Assembly: GCA_001509095.1 (NCBI GenBank)
Contig: LGGV01000008.1
Location: forward strand, 1-32,104
Origin: Synergistales bacterium 58_81
GTDB taxonomy: Bacteria > Synergistota > Synergistia > Synergistales > Thermovirgaceae
Direction of reading: 5' to 3'
DNA: 32,104 bases
Under the pieces are notes generated by a model. That model saw nothing but the letters and a program-made list of their open reading frames with translations. It was not told the origin of the DNA and ran no database searches. Within the stretch, counting starts at the first letter, position 1; each line of letters begins with the position of its first letter. Below, piece by piece: positions 7,423 to 15,459 of the stretch. The position numbers and the translations under genes were made by a program.

Positions 7423-8220
7423 GTGTTGAAGGAACCTGTTCTGATCTACGTTTTTTCAGGGTCTGGGAACACCCTTTCCCTGGCTGAAAGGGTCGCCGAC
7501 GTGCTGCTTGAGGATGGGATCGCTGCCCAGTTGAGACCCCTTGAGAGGAGTGACCCAGGGGACACCCGTCGGGCCGGGACCATCGGGCTTGCCTTCCCCG
7601 TGGCCATGTTCTCGACCTACCCCTTCGTCTGGGATTTTGTAGAGAACCTACCCGACGGGCACAACAAGGACATTTTCATGCTCGACACCCTCGCCGGGTT
7701 CAGCGGCGGTATCGTCGGTCCCCTGAAAAGAGCCGTATCGACCAGGGGATACTGTCCCATAGGTGCTACGGAGATACGTATGCCTTCAAACTATGCAAGG
7801 ACCGATCGTGAGAAGCCCGAAGACGGGCGCCTTCGCTCAAGAGGCAGTGAAAAGGCGGCATCCTTTGCGAAGGATCTCGCTTCGGGAAGGGCTTCATGGC
7901 CGTCCATACCCCTTTTGCCGGACCTTGTGAAAAGGCTGGGCAGGGATCCCCGAAGTTCTGCATGGAGGGCGATGCGCAGGAAATTCCCTCTCTCGGTCGA
8001 CGTCCAGAAGTGCTCGAGATGCGGCTTGTGCTCGAAGGTATGCCCAGTGGGGAACATTATCATGGAGGCCTTTCCCGGTTTCGGAGATAGCTGCCTCTTC
8101 TGCCAGAGATGCATCTCTCTCTGTCCAGGGGAGGCTATCGGAGTACGGGGAAGGTCTTTCGTACCCTACCGGGGGGCAGACCTCGAAAAGATGCTCGATA
8201 TGGCTTGCAACGGCCGCTAG
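7423..8220 (+). CDS. EFR1-type ferredoxin with N-terminal flavodoxin-like domain
   Basis: This 265-residue cytoplasmic redox protein has a flavodoxin-like N-terminal domain. The FSGSGNT phosphate-binding motif is at residues 11-17, and the C-terminal domain is a bacterial ferredoxin. The two Fe-S motifs are CSRCGLCSKVCP (from residue 197) and CLFCQRCISLCP (from residue 224), each CxxCxxCxxxCP for one [4Fe-4S] cluster. This is the EFR1 family arrangement, and it should transfer electrons between a flavin and low-potential carriers. The GTG at 7423 is chosen because AGGAG lies ten bases upstream. The frame is open further upstream, but that part crosses the repeat array and is not protein-like. 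The partner enzyme is unknown. Confidence 0.85.
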   Translation: MLKEPVLIYVFSGSGNTLSLAERVADVLLEDGIAAQLRPLERSDPGDTRRAGTIGLAFPVAMFSTYPFVWDFVENLPDGHNKDIFMLDTLAGFSGGIVGPLKRAVSTRGYCPIGATEIRMPSNYARTDREKPEDGRLRSRGSEKAASFAKDLASGRASWPSIPLLPDLVKRLGRDPRSSAWRAMRRKFPLSVDVQKCSRCGLCSKVCPVGNIIMEAFPGFGDSCLFCQRCISLCPGEAIGVRGRSFVPYRGADLEKMLDMACNGR

Positions 8221-8276
8221 TTCGGAAGGTCCTGAAACCTGCAACGCACTCTGATGCGCTGATCGGTCATGAGTGC

Positions 8277-8282
8277 TATAAT
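8277..8282 (+). promoter_or_regulatory. Possible -10 box for the YerC-like regulator
   Basis: A perfect TATAAT lies about 120 bases before the gene, without a good -35. The resulting leader of roughly 110 bases would contain a hairpin with a UUCG-type loop at about 8335-8353 (GGTTCCCC-TTCG-GGAAACC, one bulge). Confidence 0.3.
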
Positions 8283-8400
8283 TCCGCCTGTTGGTGTCCT
8301 TTTTCAGGTCAGAAAGTTCAGTGCTGTCTCCTGGGGTTCCCCTTCGGGAAACCGTTTAGGAGCGGCAGATATCAGAGGAAACGAAGGGGGGGAACCTGGC

Positions 8401-8685
8401 GTGTCTGAAAAGTGGAAGGACGAACTTACCGAACAGCTGGCAAAAGCGATCCTGTCCCTCGAGACAGTCGAGGAAGTCTACGATTTCCTCGAGGACGTGG
8501 CGACCATCGGGGAGATACGGGCTTTGGCCCAGAGGCTAGAAGTGGCCAGAAGGCTCAACGAAGGCGAGACATATCCCGTAATTGCCCAGCAGACCGGTGC
8601 CAGTACTGCTACGATCAGTCGTGTGAAAAAGTGCCTTGACTATGGGGCTGACGGGTACAAGTTGGTCCTTGAAAAGATGCAATAG
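8401..8685 (+). CDS. YerC/YecD family TrpR-like transcriptional regulator
   Basis: The 94-residue protein matches the small TrpR-fold family. An N-terminal helical part (LAKAILSLETVEEVYDFLED) precedes the helix-turn-helix RLEVARRLNEGETYPVIAQQ and the recognition helix TGASTATISRVKKCLDYG. It binds DNA as a dimer; the ligand and target genes are unknown in this family, and there are no tryptophan genes nearby. The GTG start follows AAGGGGGGAACC with good spacing and gives the usual family length. Longer upstream starts in the same frame are not supported by family length. Confidence 0.88.
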   Translation: MSEKWKDELTEQLAKAILSLETVEEVYDFLEDVATIGEIRALAQRLEVARRLNEGETYPVIAQQTGASTATISRVKKCLDYGADGYKLVLEKMQ

Positions 8686-8713
8686 TGCAGGCCGGATCAA
8701 CAGGCCTTACCGG

Positions 8714-8750
8714 GGCGGGCATCCCGCCTTTGCAGCGGAGTGCCCGCTCT
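8714..8750 (+). promoter_or_regulatory. Two mutually exclusive hairpins between the regulator and the unknown gene
   Basis: Hairpin A pairs GGCGGG (8714-8719) with CCCGCC (8723-8728) and is followed by TTT. Hairpin B pairs GCGGGCA (8715-8721) with TGCCCGC (8741-8747) and is followed by TCTTT. They share the same left arm, so only one can form. This could be a weak terminator or an attenuator. Confidence 0.4.
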
Positions 8751-8772
8751 TTGCAAGGGGGTGATCTGAGCC

Positions 8773-9663
8773 GTGGCAAGTCTCTACAGGTTCTTCGGAT
8801 TCGCTCTTCTGGCCATTATGACCTTGATAGTCTGGGCCTACATAGATCACCGCAGGAACAGGAAGAAGGCCACCAGATACGTTAAAGAGAAGCTCCAGAT
8901 GCCTGGGGTGGATTTCGAAATGACGCGGTTCGTGAACATGGCAAGGATCATCAGGAGCGCTTCCGACAGCCTTTTGCTCGTTTTCTTCCTGAAGGACAGG
9001 CATATCGAGATCCCCGGGTTCAGGCCGGAAGAAGTGGTGAATATACCTCCTGACGGGGTCCTCCTGGCTGATGGAGAGAGGTCAAGGTCCCTTGTCTGCG
9101 TGGAAAGGGGTAAAAATATATTCTTCCTGGATATGAAGGATTTTGTCCCAGAAACAATATGCTACGTGAAAAGAGGAACAGGAGGCGTCAAGTTCGGTGA
9201 AAAGGAGATACCCTCCAGCAACCGGGACTGGTTCCTGATCGACAGGACGAGAGGCAGGACCCTCTGTCCACCTCTCAGGGAACTTGAACGGCACCCCGGC
9301 GATGGCTTCTTCCACCTGCAGGGAATCGCCCCCACTGAAGGTTTTCTGCTGGACGAGGAGGGAGGACTTCTTCTCGTAGACGAGCAGAGAGGTACTTTCG
9401 CATTCCGCAAGAGCGGCAGAGATCCGCTCGAGGTCTTCTCACCCGGTGACATTATCTCCGTGGAGACAAACGACGAAGACCCCGACCTTCTCGATTTCGA
9501 AGTCGGTAGAAAGAGCAAGACCGCCTTCACCTTCGAGTTCAACGACGCCGGGGAAGCGGCCCACTGGAAAGCATGGTTCGAAAAGACAAAAAAAGAGAAG
9601 ACCGGGAGCGGGGAGGATGCCCGGTCGGTCTTCCTGAAACTCCCCCTTCTCAAGGGTATTTAA
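8773..9663 (+). CDS. Membrane-anchored protein of unknown function
   Basis: I do not recognise the family. The 296-residue product has one N-terminal membrane segment (FFGFALLAIMTLIVWAYI, residues 7-24), followed by a basic stretch (DHRRNRKKATRYVKEK) that would keep the rest in the cytoplasm. The body is rich in predicted beta strands. The last third (DPLEVFSPGDIISVE, then FTFEFNDAGEAAHWKAWFEK) reads like a small PH-like module ending in a helix, which is an inference only. The GTG start has AAGGGGGTGAT just upstream. It follows the YerC-like regulator after two competing hairpins, and its stop lies 10 bases from the end of the convergent NYN gene. Confidence 0.7.
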   Translation: MASLYRFFGFALLAIMTLIVWAYIDHRRNRKKATRYVKEKLQMPGVDFEMTRFVNMARIIRSASDSLLLVFFLKDRHIEIPGFRPEEVVNIPPDGVLLADGERSRSLVCVERGKNIFFLDMKDFVPETICYVKRGTGGVKFGEKEIPSSNRDWFLIDRTRGRTLCPPLRELERHPGDGFFHLQGIAPTEGFLLDEEGGLLLVDEQRGTFAFRKSGRDPLEVFSPGDIISVETNDEDPDLLDFEVGRKSKTAFTFEFNDAGEAAHWKAWFEKTKKEKTGSGEDARSVFLKLPLLKGI

Positions 9664-9673
9664 GTTCCAACGA

Positions 9674-10471
9674 TCAATTCCCTGGTTTTTTCCCCTTGCG
9701 CTGCTTGTGGCGGATGAATATGGCCCTGTTGCCTGACTCGCCCCCGACGGCCCGGGATTCCATCTCGAAAAGCCCCGTTGCCTTGACCAGGGAGCTCAGC
9801 TTCCTGAAGCCGTAGTTCCTGGAATCAAAAGAAGGGGACTGGTTTGAAATATGCTGCCCCACGTTCCCGAGGGCGGCCCAGCCGTCCTCGTCTGCAACGG
9901 CGTCCACGCTGTTCCGGAGGAGGTTGGCCAGTTTGGTGTCTCCCCTGAGCATTTTCGGGGCCTGTTTCTTCTTCGCGGCCAGGTCTTCACCAGCAGTTTG
10001 CTCCGATCCGTCCTCCGCTGACTCCTTTTCAAGGATCTCCGTGTAAATGAACTTGTCGCAGGCGCTTACAAAGGCGTTGGGAGTGTTCTTCTTGCCGAAC
10101 CCGTAAACAGTGATGCCGCCCTCCCTGATGCGTGTGGCAAGGCGGGTGAAGTCGCTGTCGCTGGAGACCAGGCAGAAGCCGTCAAAGCGGTTGGAGTAGA
10201 GCAGGTCCATGGCGTCAATGATCATGGCGCTGTCGGTGGCGTTCTTCCCTACTGTGTAGTGGAACTGCTGGATCGGGTGGATCGCATAAGTAAGGAGGAC
10301 CTCCTTCCAACCCTTCAGGTAGGGAGAGGTCCAGTCTCCGTATATCCTCTTTACGCTTGCTATGCCGTACTTGGCGATCTCGGCGAAAAGGTTCTCGACC
10401 ACCGAGGGGGAAGTATTGTCGGCATCGATCAGTACCGCGAGGTTCTGTTGTCTTTCGGGTTCCGGGACCAT
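9674..10471 (-). CDS. NYN (PIN-like) domain protein with C-terminal LOTUS/OST-HTH domain
   Basis: A 265-residue LabA/DUF88-type protein. The NYN nuclease fold occupies about residues 10-145 and keeps the acidic residues expected at a metal-dependent RNase site: D16 in LIDADN, D80 in NATDSAMIIDAMDL and the SSDSDF motif at 103-108. After a charged linker, residues about 175-262 resemble a LOTUS/OST-HTH RNA-binding domain. The product is therefore a likely RNA-processing enzyme; its target is unknown. The start at 10471 is preferred because GGGAGGA lies just upstream, whereas an earlier in-frame ATG at 10492 has no ribosome binding site. It follows the ABC importer genes on the same strand but seems to have its own promoter. 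Confidence 0.85.
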   Translation of the reverse strand: MVPEPERQQNLAVLIDADNTSPSVVENLFAEIAKYGIASVKRIYGDWTSPYLKGWKEVLLTYAIHPIQQFHYTVGKNATDSAMIIDAMDLLYSNRFDGFCLVSSDSDFTRLATRIREGGITVYGFGKKNTPNAFVSACDKFIYTEILEKESAEDGSEQTAGEDLAAKKKQAPKMLRGDTKLANLLRNSVDAVADEDGWAALGNVGQHISNQSPSFDSRNYGFRKLSSLVKATGLFEMESRAVGGESGNRAIFIRHKQRKGKKPGN

Positions 10472-10509
10472 TTTTCTTCCTCCCTGGTTCATCTTGGCGT
10501 GCCGATACG

Positions 10510-10538
10510 ATTATAAGGCATTAGCGACCTCTCATCAG
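10510..10538 (-). promoter_or_regulatory. Possible promoter of the NYN gene
   Basis: On the minus strand a perfect TATAAT (10510-10515) is preceded at 17 bases by CTGATG, a weak -35. The box lies beyond the permease stop, while the -35 is inside the permease gene. The expected leader is about 30 bases. Confidence 0.35.
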
Positions 10539-11264
10539 GGCGACTTCGATCTCTCCGAGCACCTTGTCCACAACAACCGCCATAAGAGCAGCCGGGATAG
10601 CACCCTGAAGGACCACAGCGGGGTTATTGGAGATCAGCCCCGATATTATCGGGGCACCCAGTCCGCCGGCACCTATAGTCGCTCCAATGGTGGCCGTCCC
10701 GACGGAGATCACCGTGGATGTTCTGATCCCTCCCATTATTACCGGTATAGCCACTGGGAGTTCAACCCTGAACAGCGACTGCAAGGGGCGCATACCCATA
10801 CCCTCAGCGGCATCGAGCACCTCAGGTGGTACCGACATCAGTCCTGTTACGGTATTGTGCAGCACGGGCATGAGCCCGTAAAGGAAGAGAGCAAAAAGAG
10901 CCGGAGTGAAGCCGAAACCGAGGAGGGGTACGGCGAGTGCAAGGACCGCAACAGGCGGGAAGGTCTGCCCGATGGAGGCCAGGTTATCGATAACGGGGAT
11001 AAAGTCCCTGCCCCCCGTTCTCGTCACAAGAACTCCCCCCGTAACTCCCAGCAGGGTGGACAAAAGTGACGCTAACCCCACAAGGAAGAAGTGCTCCCAC
11101 GCCAGTCCCGCCAGGCTCGAACGCTCGTAGAGCACCGTTCTCTGGCCGGGGAAAAGGTACCGAAGGGACCACTCCCAGGCCGGTTCGGCCAGCAGTATGA
11201 CCAGCAAGGTAACAACCATGGCCGTAACAAGTGCCCACCTTGAGAGGACCTTGCCGGACCTCAT
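10521..11264 (-). CDS. Osmoprotectant-type ABC transporter permease (OpuBB/OpuCB/YehW-like)
   Basis: A 247-residue inner-membrane permease with about six hydrophobic segments. The conserved cytoplasmic loop for ATPase contact, EVLDAAEGMGMRPLQSLFRV, is followed by ELPVAIPVIMGGIRTS and IGAGGLG, as in betaine/choline/carnitine importers. It starts with ATGA overlapping the stop of the longer permease, so the two are coupled. No ATP-binding subunit is encoded before or after it, so the importer must borrow one or have it elsewhere. Substrate is unknown. Confidence 0.88.
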   Translation of the reverse strand: MRSGKVLSRWALVTAMVVTLLVILLAEPAWEWSLRYLFPGQRTVLYERSSLAGLAWEHFFLVGLASLLSTLLGVTGGVLVTRTGGRDFIPVIDNLASIGQTFPPVAVLALAVPLLGFGFTPALFALFLYGLMPVLHNTVTGLMSVPPEVLDAAEGMGMRPLQSLFRVELPVAIPVIMGGIRTSTVISVGTATIGATIGAGGLGAPIISGLISNNPAVVLQGAIPAALMAVVVDKVLGEIEVALMRGR

Positions 11265-12427
11265 GATGCACCTCCAGGCCTGAGTGCTACGGACAGCCTC
11301 CTGAGAAGCCCGTCCGCCGAGAGCGCAAGAACCACCGTCGGGATGGCACCGAGCAGGATAAGGTCAGGAGCTGCCTCTCCCAGACCCTGGAAGATGAACT
11401 GACCCAGTCCCCCTGCGCCTATCAGGGCTGCTACGGCGGTATTCCCGATGGCCTGGACTCCTGAGATCCGGACTCCCGTTACAACCACGGGTAGAGCGAT
11501 CGGCAGTTCCACTTTGAGGAAAAGTTGCAGAGAATCCATTCCCATACCTCTTCCTGACTCGATCACGCTGGGGTCTATCATGGAGAAGGCCGAAAGGGTG
11601 TTGCGAATTATAGGGAGAAGAGAGTAGACCGTCAGGGCGATCAGGGCTGGAGCCCATCCTATCCCCCCTATCCCCATGGAGGCCAGCAGCGGGATCTTTC
11701 TTGATGCGACAGCAAGGGGTGCTATCAAGAGCCCGAAAAGCGCGAGACTGGGTATGGTCTGGAGGGTGTTGGCAACGGAAAGGATGATGGCTCTGATCCT
11801 CCTTTTCCTGAAAGCTGCAATTCCCAGCGGAAATCCTATGACCGTCCCCAGGAATACTGCCGAAAGAGACAGGGTCAAATGACGTGAGAGTTCCTGCCAG
11901 AAACGGGAGCTCCTGTTGAAGAACTCCACCATGAAGGAGAGGCTGTCGAGCTGCCCTGAAAGAAAGAGCATCAACAGGGCGGCATAGAAACTGAAGCAAA
12001 TGAAGGTGAAAGATCTCTCCTTCAGCGAGGCGATACGGCAGGAGGACATGATCATATAGGCGCCGAGAAGGGAGATCCAGGCTCCCGAACCCAACGATAC
12101 CCTGGCGAAGGGAAGATCTCCCTCGAGGATCTTTGATGACGAAGCACCGGCCTGCCAGAGGATCAGAAGGATCAGGATCATTGACAGAAAGGCTGCCGCT
12201 GCTGATCTCCGGCGGCCCGCACCGATCATCGCCGATACAAAAGAAGCCAGTACCAGAACCACAATGGCTGAAATGGGGGCGGAACCAAGAGCCCGGTAGA
12301 CAGGAAGAGCCGTAGGAGGCGATATCCTGGTCTCCCTGACCACCAGAAAGGGGAGAAAGGACAGCGCAAAGACAATTATCAGGGAACCGGCGATCATTAC
12401 CCTGTCGCGGCGAGGTGCGTTCTCCAT
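11261..12427 (-). CDS. Osmoprotectant-type ABC transporter permease, long YehY-like form
   Basis: This 388-residue permease has an N-terminal extension of about 170 residues carrying several extra membrane helices. The standard permease domain follows, with ESGRGMGMDSLQLFLKVELP, then IALPVVVTGVRISGVQAIGN and IGAGGLGQFIFQGLG. This long form is typical of YehY in the OsmF system, where long and short permeases pair up. The start at 12427 is preferred because GGGAAGG lies six bases upstream; an in-frame ATG at 12454 is the alternative. It lies just downstream of the binding-protein gene and overlaps the short permease by four bases. Confidence 0.87.
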   Translation of the reverse strand: MENAPRRDRVMIAGSLIIVFALSFLPFLVVRETRISPPTALPVYRALGSAPISAIVVLVLASFVSAMIGAGRRRSAAAAFLSMILILLILWQAGASSSKILEGDLPFARVSLGSGAWISLLGAYMIMSSCRIASLKERSFTFICFSFYAALLMLFLSGQLDSLSFMVEFFNRSSRFWQELSRHLTLSLSAVFLGTVIGFPLGIAAFRKRRIRAIILSVANTLQTIPSLALFGLLIAPLAVASRKIPLLASMGIGGIGWAPALIALTVYSLLPIIRNTLSAFSMIDPSVIESGRGMGMDSLQLFLKVELPIALPVVVTGVRISGVQAIGNTAVAALIGAGGLGQFIFQGLGEAAPDLILLGAIPTVVLALSADGLLRRLSVALRPGGAS

Positions 12428-12467
12428 GGCAGCCTTCCCGGTCTCTTCACGCATATCCCGGTGGTAT

Positions 12468-13427
12468 CTAGTCTATGAACCCCTGGGAACGGAGGAATTC
12501 TCCTGCAACCCTCGCCGGATCCTGACCTTCCACGGCGATCTTGCCGTTCAAGGTCTGAAGCGTTACGAGGTCCAGCTTTTCAAATACAGGGTCCATAATG
12601 TCGGCGATCTCGGGATATGCTTCGAGGATCTCCTTCCTGATTATCGGGGCAGGCTCGTAGACGGGCTGTACCCCAAGGGTGTCCTCCAGGACCAGAAGAT
12701 CAAGGATGGCGATACCTCCATCGGTGCCGTAGGCCATGGCGGCGTTTACCCCATCCCGGCCGAGGGATGCGGCCTGTTCTGTCTGGGCCGTGTTCCCTCC
12801 GGAGAGTATCAGCAGGCTTGCACTGTCAAGCTTGAAACCGTAGGCATCCTCAAAGGCCGGTAAGGCGTCGGGCCTCGTAGCGAACTCCTCGGAACAGGCG
12901 AGTCTTATCCTACTGCCACTGTTTACGAAAGCTGCAAGGTCTTCAAGGGTCGCCAACCCTTCCTTTTGGGCAAGGTCCTTTCTTACGGCAATGGCCCAGG
13001 TGTTGTTCGCCGGAGCCGGACTTAGCCAGACGATGCCGTTCTTTTCCAGGTCCAAAGCGGACACTCTCTGGTGGGCTCTTTTCGGGTCCTTCCATGCCTC
13101 GGCGTCGCTGTCCTCGAAAAAGTAGTAGCCGTTCCCGGTGTATTCAGGGTATATATCGATCTCTCCGGCGATGATAGCTTGCCTGACCACGCTGGTCGCT
13201 CCCAGGCCTGTTCTGTCAATGACCTTGAAACCCTTTGACCTTAGCAGTATAACTATCATCTGTCCCAACAGGCTTCCCTCGGTATCTATCTTTGAACCCA
13301 CAGTCAGAGTACCCTGGGCGGAAAGTCCAGGGTGAGCCGAAAGGGCAAGAAAGGATACCATCAGGAAAACCGAAAGGATAGAGGCGGCTATCCTTGGTCG
13401 TATGCCGGGTTTTTTTAATGTCAACAT
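12468..13427 (-). CDS. Osmoprotectant-type ABC substrate-binding protein (OpuCC/OsmF-like)
   Basis: This 319-residue secreted binding protein has a signal peptide (basic MLTLKKPGIRPR, a hydrophobic core, likely cut after LSA at residue 37). No lipobox is visible, so it should be a free periplasmic protein in a diderm. Family landmarks are VGSKIDTEGSLLGQM, IIAGEIDIYPEYTGNGY, WLSPAPANNTWAIAVR and an AMAYGTDGGI segment. The family binds quaternary amines such as glycine betaine or choline; the exact ligand is not predictable. GGAGGTGACGTC directly before the ATG is an excellent ribosome binding site, and a strong promoter lies upstream. It is the first gene of the importer operon. Confidence 0.9.
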   Translation of the reverse strand: MLTLKKPGIRPRIAASILSVFLMVSFLALSAHPGLSAQGTLTVGSKIDTEGSLLGQMIVILLRSKGFKVIDRTGLGATSVVRQAIIAGEIDIYPEYTGNGYYFFEDSDAEAWKDPKRAHQRVSALDLEKNGIVWLSPAPANNTWAIAVRKDLAQKEGLATLEDLAAFVNSGSRIRLACSEEFATRPDALPAFEDAYGFKLDSASLLILSGGNTAQTEQAASLGRDGVNAAMAYGTDGGIAILDLLVLEDTLGVQPVYEPAPIIRKEILEAYPEIADIMDPVFEKLDLVTLQTLNGKIAVEGQDPARVAGEFLRSQGFID

Positions 13428-13468
13428 GACGTCACCTCCGGTTCGATTTTGTTCATCACTTTACAACA

Positions 13469-13497
13469 ATGATAGTCCGTCGCTCAAATCCTGTCAA
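13469..13497 (-). promoter_or_regulatory. Promoter of the osmoprotectant importer operon
   Basis: On the minus strand a perfect TTGACA (13492-13497), a 17-base spacer and TATCAT (13469-13474) lie about 40 bases before the binding-protein start. Confidence 0.78.
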
Positions 13498-13554
13498 AAT
13501 TACTGCGCGGATCGTGTGGCCGGCAGGTTTGACGGGATCCTTCGTTCTGGAGCC

Positions 13555-13583
13555 TTGAATCCGGAGCGAGGGACATTGATAAT
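13555..13583 (+). promoter_or_regulatory. Promoter of the ArsB/NhaD-type transporter gene
   Basis: TTGAAT (13555-13560), a 17-base spacer and GATAAT (13578-13583) face away from the importer promoter, giving a divergent intergenic region (13428-13646) with nothing else recognisable in it. Confidence 0.6.
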
Positions 13584-13646
13584 ACGGGAAAAGCCGTGAT
13601 CTTCCACTGCCTGCCGGGACCGGATGCAGGAGAAAGGGCCTTCTTT

Positions 13647-14930
13647 ATGTCATTTCAGGCAACAGCGGCATCTGCAGTATTTGTGCTGACAATAATAGCA
13701 ATAGCATCGGGAAGGATGCGCAGGAGTGTCGCGGCCCTTTTGGGCGCAAGCCTGCTCATGGCCTTCAACATCATCCCTGCCCACAGGGCTGTTGCCTACA
13801 TCGACTTCAACACCATCGGCCTGCTCATGGGGATGATGATAATTGTGGGCGTTATCTCCAGAACAGGCCTGTTCCAGTATATCGCCGTCATGACAGTCAA
13901 GGCCACCGGGGGCAGGCCCCATCTCACCTTCATCTCCGTCCTGACCGTCACGGCCCTTCTTTCAGCCTTTCTTGACAATGTGACCACGGTCCTTCTGGTC
14001 AGCCCGGTGGTGATCTCCCTGGTGGACCTGATGGATGTAAACCCCATCCCCTTCCTTATCGGGGAGGCCTTTGCCTCCAATATCGGAGGGACGGCCACCC
14101 TTGTGGGAGATCCGCCTAACATAATCATAGGTTCCTTCGCGAACTTCTCCTTCATGGATTTCATTTTCAACCTGACCCCTGCCGCCATACTGGTCCTGGC
14201 CGTGGTCACCGCCTGGCTCACCTATCACTTTCGTAAGGATCTTGCTGGCGGGGAAAAGGCAGCCGAGAGAATAGCCCAGGTAGATGAATCAAGATTGATA
14301 AAGGACAGGTATCTCATGGTCCGTGCCTCGGCCGCCATGATCCTTGTGGTGGCCGGTTTCGGAGTGCACCATTTGCTGGATCTGCCCGCCTCGGTCATAG
14401 CCCTCCTGGGCGCGGCCCTGCTCCTTGCCGCAGTACCAGTAAACGGCGACGAGATCATTCACAGGGATATCGAGTGGCCCACCATACTGTTCTTTGCTTC
14501 CCTCTTCATAATCGTCGGAGCGCTCAACGATACGGGTGTCATAGCCGCCACGTCGGGCCTGTTCGGTTCACTCTTCGGCGGAAGGCCTATTCTGGCCGCC
14601 ATAGCCGTACTGTGGTTCTCCGGTCTTGTCTGTGCCTTCGTCAACAACGTGGCATTCTCGGCCACCTTCGTATACGTGGTCCGTGACATGGCAACAGCGA
14701 CAGGAATGGATCCGGATCCGCTGTTCTGGGCTCTGGCTTTGGGTGCCTGCCTGGGTGGGAACGGGACCTTCCTTGGATCTGCGGCGAACGTCATCGTGGC
14801 GGACATTGCAGAAAAAAGCGGTAACCGGATCCAATTCAGGACATTCATGAGGACGGGGCTGAAAGTGGTAGCGATATCACTGACCACTGCAAGCCTTTAT
14901 GTTGTTGTTCGATGGGGAGGTCTTTTCTGA
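13647..14930 (+). CDS. ArsB/NhaD-family ion transporter
   Basis: A 427-residue integral membrane protein of the ion transporter superfamily, with about eleven hydrophobic segments. Family signatures are FLDNVTTVLLVSPVVISL, the pore-loop segment EAFASNIGGTATLVGDPPN and the second-half repeat FVNNVAFSATFVYV with CLGGNGTFLGSAANVIVADI. Such proteins move sodium, arsenite or organic anions across the inner membrane; the substrate is open, and no arsenic genes are nearby. The ATG at 13647 is preferred over an upstream GTG (13596) because the intervening residues are not family-like and AAAGGG precedes it. It lies upstream of the CBS-MoaD-AOR genes, separated by a hairpin. Confidence 0.87.
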   Translation: MSFQATAASAVFVLTIIAIASGRMRRSVAALLGASLLMAFNIIPAHRAVAYIDFNTIGLLMGMMIIVGVISRTGLFQYIAVMTVKATGGRPHLTFISVLTVTALLSAFLDNVTTVLLVSPVVISLVDLMDVNPIPFLIGEAFASNIGGTATLVGDPPNIIIGSFANFSFMDFIFNLTPAAILVLAVVTAWLTYHFRKDLAGGEKAAERIAQVDESRLIKDRYLMVRASAAMILVVAGFGVHHLLDLPASVIALLGAALLLAAVPVNGDEIIHRDIEWPTILFFASLFIIVGALNDTGVIAATSGLFGSLFGGRPILAAIAVLWFSGLVCAFVNNVAFSATFVYVVRDMATATGMDPDPLFWALALGACLGGNGTFLGSAANVIVADIAEKSGNRIQFRTFMRTGLKVVAISLTTASLYVVVRWGGLF

Positions 14931-14949
14931 AAGGCATAGCCCTGCTTTA

Positions 14950-14969
14950 CCTCTTTATCCGTAAAGAGG
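14950..14969 (+). other. Perfect 8-bp hairpin between transporter and CBS gene
   Basis: CCTCTTTA, a four-base TCCG loop and TAAAGAGG form a perfect stem. No U-run follows, so it is not a classical terminator. It could be an RNA-processing or stability element within a transporter-CBS-MoaD-AOR transcript, or a protein site. Confidence 0.5.
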
Positions 14970-15003
14970 ATACTTGTAGGGATCTAAGAAAGGAGGTTCC
15001 CTG

Positions 15004-15459
15004 ATGCTTGTGGGAGATCTTATGGACAGGGACCTTACGGCCGTATCCCCTGAAACGACCGTTGCAGAGGCCGTGGAGATAATGGCCGGTCACAGGATCT
15101 CGGGAGTTCCGGTGGTCGATGAAGAGGGCAGGGTGCTGGGCTTCCTGAGTGAGAAGGACGTTATCAGGGCGGCCCTTCCGGGGTATTTCGACCTCCTGCA
15201 GGACTCCTCCTTTCTACCGGATTACGGCCAGTTCAGGAAAAGGCTACAGAGGATCAGTCTTGAAAGAGTAGACAAGTACATGAAAGGCGATGTTATCGTC
15301 TTCGAAGAGCAGGATACGGACCTGCACGCGGCGATGGTCCTTATCTCCAGAAACCTGAAGAGGGCACCAGTCGTGAGAGACGGCGTCTTTTCAGGGGTCA
15401 TCAGCAGGGCCGATCTCCTTGACTACATTCTTCACTCCAGGGAGGAGCCTTCGGACTGA
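15004..15459 (+). CDS. Protein with two CBS domains
   Basis: This 151-residue cytoplasmic protein consists almost entirely of a pair of CBS domains: residues about 1-60 ([40 protein letters not shown]) and about 90-147 ([40 protein letters not shown]). Such pairs bind adenine nucleotides or SAM and act as energy or ligand sensors. A near-ideal AAGGAGG precedes the ATG. Its stop overlaps the start of the MoaD-like gene (TGATG), so it belongs to the AOR cluster; regulation of AOR or its cofactor supply is an inference. Confidence 0.88.
   Translation: MLVGDLMDRDLTAVSPETTVAEAVEIMAGHRISGVPVVDEEGRVLGFLSEKDVIRAALPGYFDLLQDSSFLPDYGQFRKRLQRISLERVDKYMKGDVIVFEEQDTDLHAAMVLISRNLKRAPVVRDGVFSGVISRADLLDYILHSREEPSD

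Noticed and set aside
10362-11069. A 235-codon plus-strand frame opposite the short permease
   Set aside because: Low-complexity hydrophilic translation without a ribosome binding site; the minus strand encodes a clear permease with conserved loops.
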